19,572 nucleotides of DNA from NCBI GenBank assembly GCA_964618515.1, contig CAZUAS010000052.1, positions 1-19,572 on the forward strand, written 5' to 3'. Positions 6,563 to 14,398 of the stretch are shown here, piece after piece. The position numbers and the translations under genes are program-made. The notes under the pieces were generated by a model. The model worked only from the letters and a program-made list of their open reading frames with translations, searched no databases and was not told where the DNA came from. Numbering within the stretch: the first letter of the stretch is position 1; the number at the start of each line of letters is the position of its first letter. The stretch comes from JAFGNW01 sp964618515 (lineage in GTDB: Bacteria > Zixibacteria > MSB-5A5 > GN15 > FEB-12).

Positions 6563-7075
6563 ATGATGATAACTCCGGAAACCCGTATCGGTGCCCTGCT
6601 GGATAACTACCCGCAACTTGAGGAAGTACTCATCAAGGCGGCCCCGCCTTTTGCGAAACTTCGCAATCCCCTCCTCAGAAAAACTATCGCCCGGGTAACG
6701 ACTCTTCGCCAGGCGGCCCTGGTCGGCGGCATAAGCCTGGCCGAGCTTATAAACACCCTGCGCCGGGCGGTCGGTGAAACCGGCATGGATATAGCAGTTG
6801 AAGATACACTCCCGCTTGAAGGTAATCTCCCGGTATGGCTCAAGAAAGAACGGATTGTTCAGAGTTTCGACGCCCGGCCGATGATTCAAAATGGCGAACA
6901 ACCTCTGGGACCGGTGATGCGACAGCTTAACGACCTGGAGCCCGGTGAAATTTTAGAACTGATAACACCGTTTGTCCCGGCTCCGCTTATTGACAAAGCC
7001 CGCCAAAAAGGTTTTGATATATGGTATAAGGAGGAAAAACCGCATCTTTTTAAAACTTTTTTTGGTCGGCCGTAA
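6563..7075 (+). CDS. DUF1858-DUF2249 protein
   Basis: A 170-residue soluble protein. Residues 1-70 match DUF1858 (ITPETRIGALLDNYPQLEEVL, then LRQAALVGGISLAELINTL), the small helical module found at the N-terminus of ScdA/YtfE-type repair proteins. Residues about 98-165 match DUF2249, a TusA-like fold (SFDARPM, then LNDLEPGEILELITPFVP, then GFDIWY). DUF1858 proteins often carry a Cys pair near residues 28-32; here that place reads APPFAKL, so no such Cys is present. The partner gene codes for a hemerythrin, recreating the ScdA domain set across two genes. A role in nitrosative-stress response or Fe-S repair is inferred. It starts at the first of two consecutive ATG codons (6563); the second is equally possible. 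Confidence 0.8.
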   Translation: MMITPETRIGALLDNYPQLEEVLIKAAPPFAKLRNPLLRKTIARVTTLRQAALVGGISLAELINTLRRAVGETGMDIAVEDTLPLEGNLPVWLKKERIVQSFDARPMIQNGEQPLGPVMRQLNDLEPGEILELITPFVPAPLIDKARQKGFDIWYKEEKPHLFKTFFGRP

Positions 7076-7158
7076 TTTTTCATGGTTGCTGTCGAATTAT
7101 TGTAGTTATTTCACCAAAAATCGCATAGCCTTTAAAAAAATATAAGAGGAGAACGAAG
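7076..7158. other. Short intergenic gap before the cytochrome pair
   Basis: This 83-base AT-rich gap separates the cytoplasmic genes from the cytochrome genes. It ends in a strong RBS (AGAGGAGAA). I looked for a second FNR-type TTGA-N6-TCAA dyad and for an intrinsic terminator and found neither. The cytochromes may therefore be read from the promoter near 3361 or from a weak internal promoter that I cannot place. Confidence 0.3.
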
Positions 7159-8490
7159 ATGAATAACAAGGTGCGTTATTCCGGCTGGTTGTTTACAATC
7201 ATAATTTCTTTTTGTTCTAATATTTTTGGAGATGATTTAATTGCCGGGAAATGTCTGACCTGTCACAAGGAAATATCGCCGGGACTTTATCAGCAATGGT
7301 ACAATTCGGCTCATGCCGCAATGGATATCAGCTGTATCGATTGCCACCAGGCTCAAAAGGGTGAGGCTGACGCCTTCATGCACGAGGGGGCTCTTATCGC
7401 CACCCTGGTAACGCCCCAAGACTGCGGGCAATGTCACAGCGATGAAGCCGAACAGGTTCAGATGTCCTACCATGCTACGGCCGGGGAAATCCTGGAATCA
7501 CAGGATGCCTATATGGCGCATGTGGCCGGGGGCGAACCGGTGGCGATTCAGGGATGTGAAAGTTGTCACGGCACCAAAGTTAAAATTGACCCCTCCTCAA
7601 CCAATAAACTTTCGCCTAAAAGCTGGCCAAACTCGGGCATCGGGCGCATCAATCCCGACGGTTCCAAGGGTTCCTGTAACGCCTGTCATACCCGGCACAC
7701 TTTTTCGGTAGCCCAGGCGCGCCAGCCCGAAGCCTGTTCGAAATGTCACCTCGGTCCGGACCATCCCCAGCGCGAAGTATATGAAGAATCCAAACACGGC
7801 AATGCTTACTACACTCATATTGAAGATATGAACCTGGATGCCGACCGCTGGATTGCGGGTAAGGACTATTTCGAAGCGCCCACCTGCGCTTCCTGTCATA
7901 TGTCCGCCACCGTTTCATTGCCGGTGACTCATGATGTCGGGCAGCGCCTGAGCTGGACCCTGCGACCGCCGATTTCGGTACATAAGGATAACTGGCAGCA
8001 GAAACGCGCGAATATGCTGACCGTCTGCTCCGGTTGCCACAGTGCTTCTTTTGCAAATGGTCATTATTACCAGTTTGATGCCGTGGTGGAACTTTATAAT
8101 GAAAAATTCGCCAAACCCGCCACCGAAATCATGAACCTGGTCATCAAGAATAAACTCCTGGAAAATCCGGCCTCATTCAGCAATGAAATCGAATGGGTTT
8201 ACTGGGAATTGTGGCATCACGAGGGCCGGCGGATGCGGCACGGAGCTTCCATGATGGGCCCCGATTACACCTGGTGGCACGGCGCCTACGATGTCGCCCA
8301 TAATTTTTATTTCAAATTTATTCCCGAAGCCCGCCAATATGGTAATGCCGAAGTCAACGCCTATATTGATAACCTGATTAAGAATGACCCGATGCATTCC
8401 TGGCTGATTACCGCCACCGATAATTTGAAAAAAGATATTCGTTCGGGAGAGATGCAGAAAATTTATCGTAAGATGTTCGAGAAGAAATAA
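7159..8490 (+). CDS. Octaheme cytochrome c, hydroxylamine-oxidoreductase (HAO)-like
   Basis: A 443-residue periplasmic protein with a signal peptide (basic KVR, hydrophobic core to about residue 24). Eight CxxCH motifs start at residues 32, 59, 89, 133, 173, 193, 243 and 290: CLTCH, CIDCH, CGQCH, CESCH, CNACH, CSKCH, CASCH, CSGCH. Motif spacing and signatures such as GKDYFEAPTCASCHMSA, THDVGQRLSW and GPDYTWWHGAYDVAHNFY fit the octaheme HAO-like family. All eight sites are CxxCH, so it is neither pentaheme NrfA nor the octaheme nitrite reductases that have a CxxCK active-site haem. Family members either oxidise hydroxylamine or hydrazine (they have a Tyr cross-linked to the active haem) or reduce nitrite or hydroxylamine (they lack that Tyr). 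I cannot decide here without an alignment. Its partner 9 bases downstream is a membrane quinol-linked cytochrome, as in epsilonproteobacterial haoCA, which favours reduction of nitrite or hydroxylamine. Confidence 0.88.
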   Translation: MNNKVRYSGWLFTIIISFCSNIFGDDLIAGKCLTCHKEISPGLYQQWYNSAHAAMDISCIDCHQAQKGEADAFMHEGALIATLVTPQDCGQCHSDEAEQVQMSYHATAGEILESQDAYMAHVAGGEPVAIQGCESCHGTKVKIDPSSTNKLSPKSWPNSGIGRINPDGSKGSCNACHTRHTFSVAQARQPEACSKCHLGPDHPQREVYEESKHGNAYYTHIEDMNLDADRWIAGKDYFEAPTCASCHMSATVSLPVTHDVGQRLSWTLRPPISVHKDNWQQKRANMLTVCSGCHSASFANGHYYQFDAVVELYNEKFAKPATEIMNLVIKNKLLENPASFSNEIEWVYWELWHHEGRRMRHGASMMGPDYTWWHGAYDVAHNFYFKFIPEARQYGNAEVNAYIDNLIKNDPMHSWLITATDNLKKDIRSGEMQKIYRKMFEKK

Positions 8491-8499
8491 GAAACAGGC

Positions 8500-9993
8500 A
8501 TGTTTAACAAGTATCTGTCATTCATCCGCCGGGTCTCGGTAACGGGTCTTGGCAAGGCGGGGGTAATTCTTACCACCTCCTCGTTCATTACCCTGGTATT
8601 ACTGGAACTGGCCAGGATGCTGGGATTGGTTACCAATGCCTATGTCGGTCTGGTGACGTATCTGCTGTTTCCGTTCCTGTTTGTTGTGGGTTTGCTCTTA
8701 ATCCCTTTGGGCTGGTACCGGCTCCGGAAGAAAACCGGTCTATCCACCCGCCGGCTCCTGGAAGAAAAATTCGGTCCTGACGAAACCCGGGGTTCCTTAA
8801 CCGGTTCCCGCCTTTTCAGGTTCATTACTTTGCTGACGGTCATCAATGTTTTTTTCCTGCTGGCGATAAGTACCCAGATGCTCGGATTTATGGATAGTTC
8901 GTATTTTTGCGGAACGGCCTGTCATTCGGTGATGAATCCGGAGTGGGTAACTTATCAGCAGTCACCCCACGCCCGGGTCAAATGCGTACAATGCCATGTC
9001 GGCGAGGGTGCGGAAGCTTTGATAGACAGCAAGCTTAATGGTCTCTGGCAGATTATCTCCGTAACATTTAATCTTTATGAGAGACCGATACCCACCCCCG
9101 TCAGGCAACTTCGCCCGGCTCGTGAAACCTGTGAAAAATGTCACTGGCCGGAAAAATTCTACGGCAGTCATCTGGTGACCCGTTACAACTATCAGAACGA
9201 TGAAGAATCGTCTCTTTTATATACCACGCTGAATTTGAAAATTGACGCCGGAAAAGCCGGCGAAAAAGCCGGTATCCACTGGCATATCGGTCAGGAGAAC
9301 GAGGTTCGCTATACCTCGGTGGATGACCGGCGGGAAATGATGCTCTGGGTCGAAGCTCGTCGTCCCGATGGCCGTTATCATCGCTTTTATAACAGGAATG
9401 CAACCGCTCAAGGCACTGAAGATATTGTGGAAAGGTCGATGGATTGTGTGGACTGTCATAACCGGGCCACCCATATATACGAAGAACCGGAACGGGCTGT
9501 TGATAACCGTATTAAAAGGGGTCTTTTAAATTTGAGCTTGCCCTATTTGAAAAGGGAAGCCCTGGCGGCTATTACCCGTAATTATGCCGACAGTGCCGCA
9601 GCTTACGACGGCATTGGACAATCTCTCCGTAATTTCTATATACGTAACTACCCGGAGCTGGCGCAGGAAAAAACAGCGATTATTGATTCGGCCATAATGG
9701 TTTTGCGGGACATTTACAGCCGCAATATACATAAGCCTATGAATATCGGATGGAATACTTACGCCAGCCACATTGGTCACAAAGGCAATACCGGTTGTTT
9801 CCGCTGTCATAATCCGGCTCTGGTTGATTCTGCCGGCACGGCAATATCTTATGATTGTACCCTTTGCCACTCAATTCTGGCCGACAACCATAAAGTGCCG
9901 TTCCAGTTTCTCGAACCGGCCGAGACCGGCGATAGGGATTATCAAAGGCACCGTTACCTGAAAGATGAATTTTTGAAATCTTTTAGAAAGTAA
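8500..9993 (+). CDS. NapC/NirT-like six-heme membrane cytochrome c
   Basis: A 497-residue protein with three N-terminal membrane helices (about residues 20-40, 47-71 and 105-126) and a large periplasmic haem domain. The haem motifs are C137GTACH (a CX3CH site), then CVQCH 162, CEKCH 211, CVDCH 316, CFRCH 433 and CTLCH 453. The region FCGTACHSVMNPEW to SPHARVKCVQCHVG is the signature start of NapC/NirT/NrfH-type quinol dehydrogenases. Beyond it the protein is much longer than a simple four-haem NapC. The three-helix, multi-haem layout recalls Geobacter ImcH-type inner-membrane cytochromes. It probably oxidises menaquinol and passes electrons to the octaheme protein encoded just upstream. The gene starts 9 bases after that gene without a strong RBS, so coupling is likely. 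It is the last gene of the block. Confidence 0.85.
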   Translation: MFNKYLSFIRRVSVTGLGKAGVILTTSSFITLVLLELARMLGLVTNAYVGLVTYLLFPFLFVVGLLLIPLGWYRLRKKTGLSTRRLLEEKFGPDETRGSLTGSRLFRFITLLTVINVFFLLAISTQMLGFMDSSYFCGTACHSVMNPEWVTYQQSPHARVKCVQCHVGEGAEALIDSKLNGLWQIISVTFNLYERPIPTPVRQLRPARETCEKCHWPEKFYGSHLVTRYNYQNDEESSLLYTTLNLKIDAGKAGEKAGIHWHIGQENEVRYTSVDDRREMMLWVEARRPDGRYHRFYNRNATAQGTEDIVERSMDCVDCHNRATHIYEEPERAVDNRIKRGLLNLSLPYLKREALAAITRNYADSAAAYDGIGQSLRNFYIRNYPELAQEKTAIIDSAIMVLRDIYSRNIHKPMNIGWNTYASHIGHKGNTGCFRCHNPALVDSAGTAISYDCTLCHSILADNHKVPFQFLEPAETGDRDYQRHRYLKDEFLKSFRK

Positions 9994-10096
9994 ATTAGGG
10001 GCTTTGAAATATGACAGTTTTTATCGTTTTTGATCGGTTGTTTTACAGTTTTCCCTTTTCGTTTTGGGGACAAGGGCGGATTATTTAAAATATCGG

Positions 10097-10123
10097 TTGA
10101 CAGTTCGAGCCGGATAATATTAA
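10097..10123 (+). promoter_or_regulatory. Candidate sigma-70-type promoter for the flotillin operon
   Basis: TTGACA at 10097-10102 is a perfect -35 hexamer. The best -10 match, TATTAA (10118-10123), lies after a 15-base spacer; TAATAT at 10115 is closer still. Both spacings are shorter than ideal, so the call is tentative. It is the only plausible promoter in the 203-base gap between the cytochrome and flotillin genes. Confidence 0.35.
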
Positions 10124-10147
10124 CTTCTCACTTTAAAACGTTAATGG

Positions 10148-10170
10148 GCGGCGCTTGATGGCCGCTTTTT
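10148..10170 (+). terminator. Terminator-like hairpin just before the flotillin RBS
   Basis: GCGGC (10148-10152) and GCCGC (10161-10165) form a 5-bp GC stem with an 8-base loop. It is followed by TTTTT, then AC and a further TTTTTT. It could be the terminator of the cytochrome operon. Because it lies between the candidate promoter at 10097 and the flotillin RBS at 10181, it could instead act as an attenuator in the flotillin leader. Confidence 0.6.
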
Positions 10171-10196
10171 ACTTTTTTCTGAAGGAGTGTGTAATC

Positions 10197-11609
10197 GTGA
10201 GTCCCCTCGTCTATATCATTATTGCCGTTGTAGTCATTGTCGCGGCGGGTTTGTTCGTGTATTTCAAGAACTACCGTAAAGTCGGTCCCAATGAAGTCCT
10301 GATTATATCCGGCGGCAAGAAACGTATGATAACCTTGCCCGACGGAACGCAGAAGGAAGTCGGTTATCGTATTCGTATCGGCGGCGGCACGTTTGTGAAA
10401 CCGTTTATCGAGCAGGCCCAGGTTCTGCCCCTGGAAATTATCCCCATGAATTTTCAAATTGACGACGCTATATCGACCAATGGTATTCGGTGTACGGTAC
10501 GCGGCACGGCGGAAGTGAAAATTGCCGGTGATGATGCCTCGATTCATCTTGCTTCCGAACAATTTTTGGGTAAACCGCTGACGGATATTCGCGACGTGGC
10601 TCTGAGAACACTGGAAGGTTCTTCGCGGGCTTTGATTGGCACGATGAATCTGGAACTGATGAATAAAAACCGCAAGGAATTTGTGGCGAAGGTTTTTGAC
10701 GATGTCAACACTTATTTCGCCAATATGGGACTCAAGTTACTTTCTTATAACCTGAAAGAGATTACCGACCCTTCCGGTTATCTGGAAGCCCTGGGGAAAC
10801 CGCGCATTGTCCAGGCCCGGCGGGATGCCGAGGTGGCCGAAGCTGAAGCCGCCCGTGATGCCATTATTAAGTCGGCGGATGCTAAAAAGGAAGGGGATAT
10901 AGCCAAGATTCAGGCGGAGACCGAAGTTGCCCGAGTGAATCAGGATTTTGAACTGAAAAAAGCCGAGCTGGCGGCGACTCTTAACCGGAAAAAAGCCGAT
11001 GCTGATTTCGCTTATGAATTGGAACGCCATAAACTTAATCAGGAACTGAAAAAGGAAGAAGGCAAAGTCAAATTAATCGAAAAAGATGCCGCGGTCGAAC
11101 TGGAAAAGAAAGAAATCCTGCGGGTGGAGCAGGAACTGGAAGCTAAAGTACGAAAGCCCGCTGTCGCCGAACAGTTTCGTCTGGAAGCCGAGGCCCGAGG
11201 TATGGCTGAAGCCAAGCGCATTCAGGGTGAGGTTGAAGCTCAGCTGGTTAAGAATGTCGGGGCGGCGGAAGCGGAAATCATGCGTAAAAAAGCCGAATCA
11301 TGGAACGCCTATTCCCAGCCGGCACTGCTTCAGATGATGTATGAGAAACTGCCGGAACTGGCCCGGGAGATGGCGGCGCCGGTTTCCAAAATCGATAAAA
11401 TCGTCATGGTTTCCAACGACGGTAAACTGGGAACATCCAAAATTACCGGTGAGATGGCGGCCATGATGAGCCAGTTACCCGAGGTGATCAAATCTCTGAC
11501 CGGCTGTGACCTCGAGGAATGGCTCAAGAACTTAGTCAGTAAAAATAAGGGTGACAAACCGGAAATATCTTCAAAGCCGGGCAAGGTCGGCGGTTCGGAC
11601 AAGGAATAA
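10197..11609 (+). CDS. Flotillin-like SPFH-domain membrane protein
   Basis: A 470-residue protein started at GTG 10197, which has a perfect GAAGGAG RBS at 10181-10187; an in-frame TTG 42 bases upstream lies inside the hairpin and is rejected. Residues 3-22 are the N-terminal membrane anchor. Residues about 25-200 are the SPFH/band-7 domain (VGPNEVLIISGG, then QVLPLEIIPM, then GTAEVKI). Residues about 205-385 are the long Ala/Glu/Lys-rich coiled coil typical of flotillins (QARRDAEVAEAEAARDA and following). The C-terminal part has the flotillin oligomerisation region (SQPALLQMMYEKLPELA). Flotillins form large scaffolds in ordered membrane patches. The usual partner NfeD is not seen next to it; instead it leads a metabolic operon, 6 bases before the aminotransferase fusion. 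Its tail (PEISSKPGKVGGSDKE) is short and polar. Confidence 0.9.
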   Translation: MSPLVYIIIAVVVIVAAGLFVYFKNYRKVGPNEVLIISGGKKRMITLPDGTQKEVGYRIRIGGGTFVKPFIEQAQVLPLEIIPMNFQIDDAISTNGIRCTVRGTAEVKIAGDDASIHLASEQFLGKPLTDIRDVALRTLEGSSRALIGTMNLELMNKNRKEFVAKVFDDVNTYFANMGLKLLSYNLKEITDPSGYLEALGKPRIVQARRDAEVAEAEAARDAIIKSADAKKEGDIAKIQAETEVARVNQDFELKKAELAATLNRKKADADFAYELERHKLNQELKKEEGKVKLIEKDAAVELEKKEILRVEQELEAKVRKPAVAEQFRLEAEARGMAEAKRIQGEVEAQLVKNVGAAEAEIMRKKAESWNAYSQPALLQMMYEKLPELAREMAAPVSKIDKIVMVSNDGKLGTSKITGEMAAMMSQLPEVIKSLTGCDLEEWLKNLVSKNKGDKPEISSKPGKVGGSDKE

Positions 11610-11615
11610 TAAGCT

Positions 11616-13961
11616 ATGATTTCCAACAGGATTGGCCGCCTGGAGCTCTCACCGACCTTGCGCATAACCGCCAAGGCCAAGGCCATGAAAGCCGAGGGGA
11701 TTGATGTCATCGATTTTTCGGTAGGAGAACCGGATTTTCCAACCCCTCATGATATCAAAGAAGCGGCCAAGAAAGCGCTCGACGATAATTTTACCGGCTA
11801 TACGGCTAACGACGGTATTCCGGAATTAAAAGATGCCATCCGCCTTCGTTTCAAGGAAGACCATGGTCTGCAGTATTCCCGTAACGAGATAATCGTTTCC
11901 AGCGGGGCGAAACAATGTTTGTATAATCTTTTCGTTTCCATTCTTAACCGGGACGAGGAAGTAATAATCCCGGCGCCTTACTGGGTATCCTATCCCCAGC
12001 AGGTTTTGCTGGTCAAGGGCAAACCGGTTATCATCCCCACCCGCGAGGAGAACGGGTTTCGTCTGACACCGGAGGAATTAAAAGCTCACATTAATTTCAA
12101 TACCAAGGCGTTGATTATCAACAATCCCTCCAATCCCACCGGCAGTGCCTACACCCGTGAACAGCTCCAAGAATTGTGCGAGCTGGCCGTGAACGAAGGG
12201 CTGTTAATTGTTGCCGACGAAATATATGAGAAAATTATCTATGGTGACTACCGCTTTACATCGGTGGCGTCTCTAAGCGATAAGATAAAGCAGAGGACGG
12301 TCATAATAAATGGTGTTTCCAAAGCTTATTCCATGACCGGCTGGCGGATTGGTTATGCGGCGGGTCCCCGGGAACTGATTTCCGCCATGAATATCGTTCA
12401 GTCACATACGACCTCCAACGCCAACTCCATTGCCCAGAAAGCCGCCGCGGAAGCCCTGAGCGGTCACCGAGATGAAATCAACCGCATGGTCGCCGAGTTC
12501 CAGACCCGTCGTAACTACATGCTCAGTAAACTTCGGCGTATCCCCGGTATCTCCTGTTACGAACCGCAGGGGGCATTTTATCTCTTTCCCAACACTGCTA
12601 ATTATTACAATACTGAGTACGCCGGGATGAAAATCCGTAACTCGTACGGTTTGTCTTATTATTTGCTCAAGGAAGCGGCGGTGGCGGTGGTACCGGGCAG
12701 TGCTTTTGGTGCCGAGGATAACATTCGCCTGTCGTATTCGACCTCGATGGAAAAGATAGAGGTCGGCACCGACCGTATTATCGAAGCGATGGCCCGTCTG
12801 AAGGAATCGCCGAAATACAAGCGCATCGCCTTGCAGAATTTCATGACGCATCCCCGTGGTACGACCGAGGCCAACACCGCCATTTCGGTCGAGGAACGCG
12901 ATGTCCTGGTGCAGGAAGCGGAAGCGGCGTTGCCCTTCGACCAGTATTTCGAATGGAATGCCAATATCAATGGTATCATCATCCAGTTACGAACCAATGT
13001 GCCGCACCTTTATGATTTCTGGGTGGAAAACTGGTACCCGGCACAACTCGAATCCGACCTTGAACCGCACGGTATCATTTATGCCGTCGACGGCGTTCCC
13101 GGGCGTAAACCGTATGCCTATTACAACCCGGATATGAAAACGGCGATTCTTTTCAATACGACCTATTACGGCCAGGTTCGGAACTGGGCGCTGGGAATGG
13201 TAGCTCATATCAGTGAACGTCTCCTTGATGTTCACGGTTTGCGCGCCGCCTGTCTTGACTACAACGGCAAGGGTCTGGCGTTGATTGGGCCCAAAGGGAT
13301 GAAACGCGGCTCCATATTCTTCCGCCTTCTGGAAAACGAAAAAGCCCGTTTCCTCAGCAATGACTGGGTTTTTGTCCGTTACCGCGGTCAGGAAGCGGTT
13401 GCCGATGCCCCCGAAAGAAAATTCTACATCAAAACTGACATAACCCGGCAGTTACCCCGCTATGAGCGGATATTTGACCGCAGTAAATGTGAAAATGTCG
13501 TTACCTCGCGTTCTGACTGGACTAATATGAAGGAACTCGAGGATGAATGTCCGCTTGATTTAGGCGAACCTTATTGTTACTGGGGATCCAGTGAATCCCG
13601 GGCGCTGGTTGACCCGGCCTGGATTGGCGGCCCCCAGCGCTGTATCAAGCGGACCCGGCTGAAAACCGTGGTTTTCTTAACCTGTGAACCCAACGCCCCG
13701 GTAGTGGAAAAAATGAAAGACAACGAGGCATTGGATTTTGTCACCGCCGGCAAATACCGGGTACCGGACGGTGTGGGTATGGGACCGTTTAAAACCCAGC
13801 CTTTCTTCAATCCTTATATGCTGGTTTCGTCAGTCGACCAGGAAGATTTGCAACGGCGGAATTTCCACCAGCTTTTCCGGGTCGCCGCCGCTTATAAGGT
13901 TAATATCGCCCCCGTACCGATGGAGGTGCTTAAAACCCGTATTCTTGAATTGATAGGGTAG
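11616..13961 (+). CDS. Aspartate aminotransferase-like protein fused to an HprK/PEPCK-like domain
   Basis: A 781-residue two-part protein. Residues 1-395 are a complete class I/II PLP aminotransferase of the aspartate type: YTANDG 62-67, NPSNPTG 170-176, DEIYE 201-205, the PLP lysine K236 in SKAYSMTGWR, and a C-terminal Arg in IRLSYS (about 371). This part should make oxaloacetate from aspartate and 2-oxoglutarate. Residues about 400-781 form a second domain that aspartate aminotransferases lack. It has a glycine-rich loop at 558-566 (GPKGMKRGS) in the position of a Walker A, and FLSNDWVFV at 579-587 like the acidic second motif of HPr kinase and ATP-type PEPCK. The Walker A is degenerate (no GKS/GKT), so ATP phosphotransfer is doubtful. 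The frame is open throughout with no frameshift sign. It sits 6 bases after flotillin and 8 before ndk. I infer a regulatory or scaffolding link to PEPCK. Confidence 0.85.
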   Translation: MISNRIGRLELSPTLRITAKAKAMKAEGIDVIDFSVGEPDFPTPHDIKEAAKKALDDNFTGYTANDGIPELKDAIRLRFKEDHGLQYSRNEIIVSSGAKQCLYNLFVSILNRDEEVIIPAPYWVSYPQQVLLVKGKPVIIPTREENGFRLTPEELKAHINFNTKALIINNPSNPTGSAYTREQLQELCELAVNEGLLIVADEIYEKIIYGDYRFTSVASLSDKIKQRTVIINGVSKAYSMTGWRIGYAAGPRELISAMNIVQSHTTSNANSIAQKAAAEALSGHRDEINRMVAEFQTRRNYMLSKLRRIPGISCYEPQGAFYLFPNTANYYNTEYAGMKIRNSYGLSYYLLKEAAVAVVPGSAFGAEDNIRLSYSTSMEKIEVGTDRIIEAMARLKESPKYKRIALQNFMTHPRGTTEANTAISVEERDVLVQEAEAALPFDQYFEWNANINGIIIQLRTNVPHLYDFWVENWYPAQLESDLEPHGIIYAVDGVPGRKPYAYYNPDMKTAILFNTTYYGQVRNWALGMVAHISERLLDVHGLRAACLDYNGKGLALIGPKGMKRGSIFFRLLENEKARFLSNDWVFVRYRGQEAVADAPERKFYIKTDITRQLPRYERIFDRSKCENVVTSRSDWTNMKELEDECPLDLGEPYCYWGSSESRALVDPAWIGGPQRCIKRTRLKTVVFLTCEPNAPVVEKMKDNEALDFVTAGKYRVPDGVGMGPFKTQPFFNPYMLVSSVDQEDLQRRNFHQLFRVAAAYKVNIAPVPMEVLKTRILELIG

Positions 13962-13969
13962 GAGAGATT

Positions 13970-14392
13970 ATGGCTAATACTCTTGGAATAATAAAACCGG
14001 ATGGTGTTCGTCGCAAACTGGTCGGGAAAATTATAAGCCGTATTGAGACGGCCGGCTTGGTTATCCGTGGTCTGAGAGTTCTGAAACTCTCCCGTTCCGA
14101 AGCTGAGAAATTCTACGCCGTACACGAGGGTAAACCGTTTTTTAATTCCCTGGTGGAATTTATGACCTCAGGACCCATAGTGGTCATGGTCATCGGCGGG
14201 CATGGGGCTATCGAACGCTGGCGCGATTTGATGGGTGCTACCGACCCGGCCAAAGCCCGCTACAATACTCTCCGGCGGGAATTCGGTACCTCAGTGGAAA
14301 AGAATGTTGTCCACGGTTCGGACGCCGAGGATACGGCCAAAGTTGAAATTTCTTTTTTCTTTAAAGAGAAGGATATTCTGCCCAAGGAATGA
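13970..14392 (+). CDS. ndk: Nucleoside diphosphate kinase
   Basis: A 140-residue protein of the standard Ndk length. It transfers the gamma phosphate between nucleoside di- and triphosphates through a phospho-histidine. The N-terminus reads LGIIKPDGV (the usual IIKPDxV). The active-site stretch is NVVHGSD (the catalytic His in NxxHGSD), and the ending SFFF matches the family. A GGAGAG RBS precedes ATG 13970. It lies 8 bases after the aminotransferase fusion and 6 before PEP carboxykinase. Within this operon it would re-balance ATP/GTP used or made by the PEPCK step, an inference from position. Confidence 0.96.
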   Translation: MANTLGIIKPDGVRRKLVGKIISRIETAGLVIRGLRVLKLSRSEAEKFYAVHEGKPFFNSLVEFMTSGPIVVMVIGGHGAIERWRDLMGATDPAKARYNTLRREFGTSVEKNVVHGSDAEDTAKVEISFFFKEKDILPKE

Positions 14393-14398
14393 AGTGAC

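Noticed and set aside
7076..7158. Second FNR-type box before the octaheme cytochrome
   Set aside because: No TTGA-N6-TCAA dyad was found on inspection of the gap.
7649..8056. 135-codon minus-strand open frame opposite the octaheme cytochrome
   Set aside because: Antisense shadow over haem motifs on the plus strand; no RBS or recognisable protein.
7159..8490. Assignment as NrfA nitrite reductase
   Set aside because: NrfA is a pentaheme protein, often with a CxxCK site; this protein has eight CxxCH sites and HAO-like signatures.
10155..10196. TTG start for the flotillin gene
   Set aside because: The codon lies inside the terminator-like hairpin; GTG 10197 has a perfect GAAGGAG.
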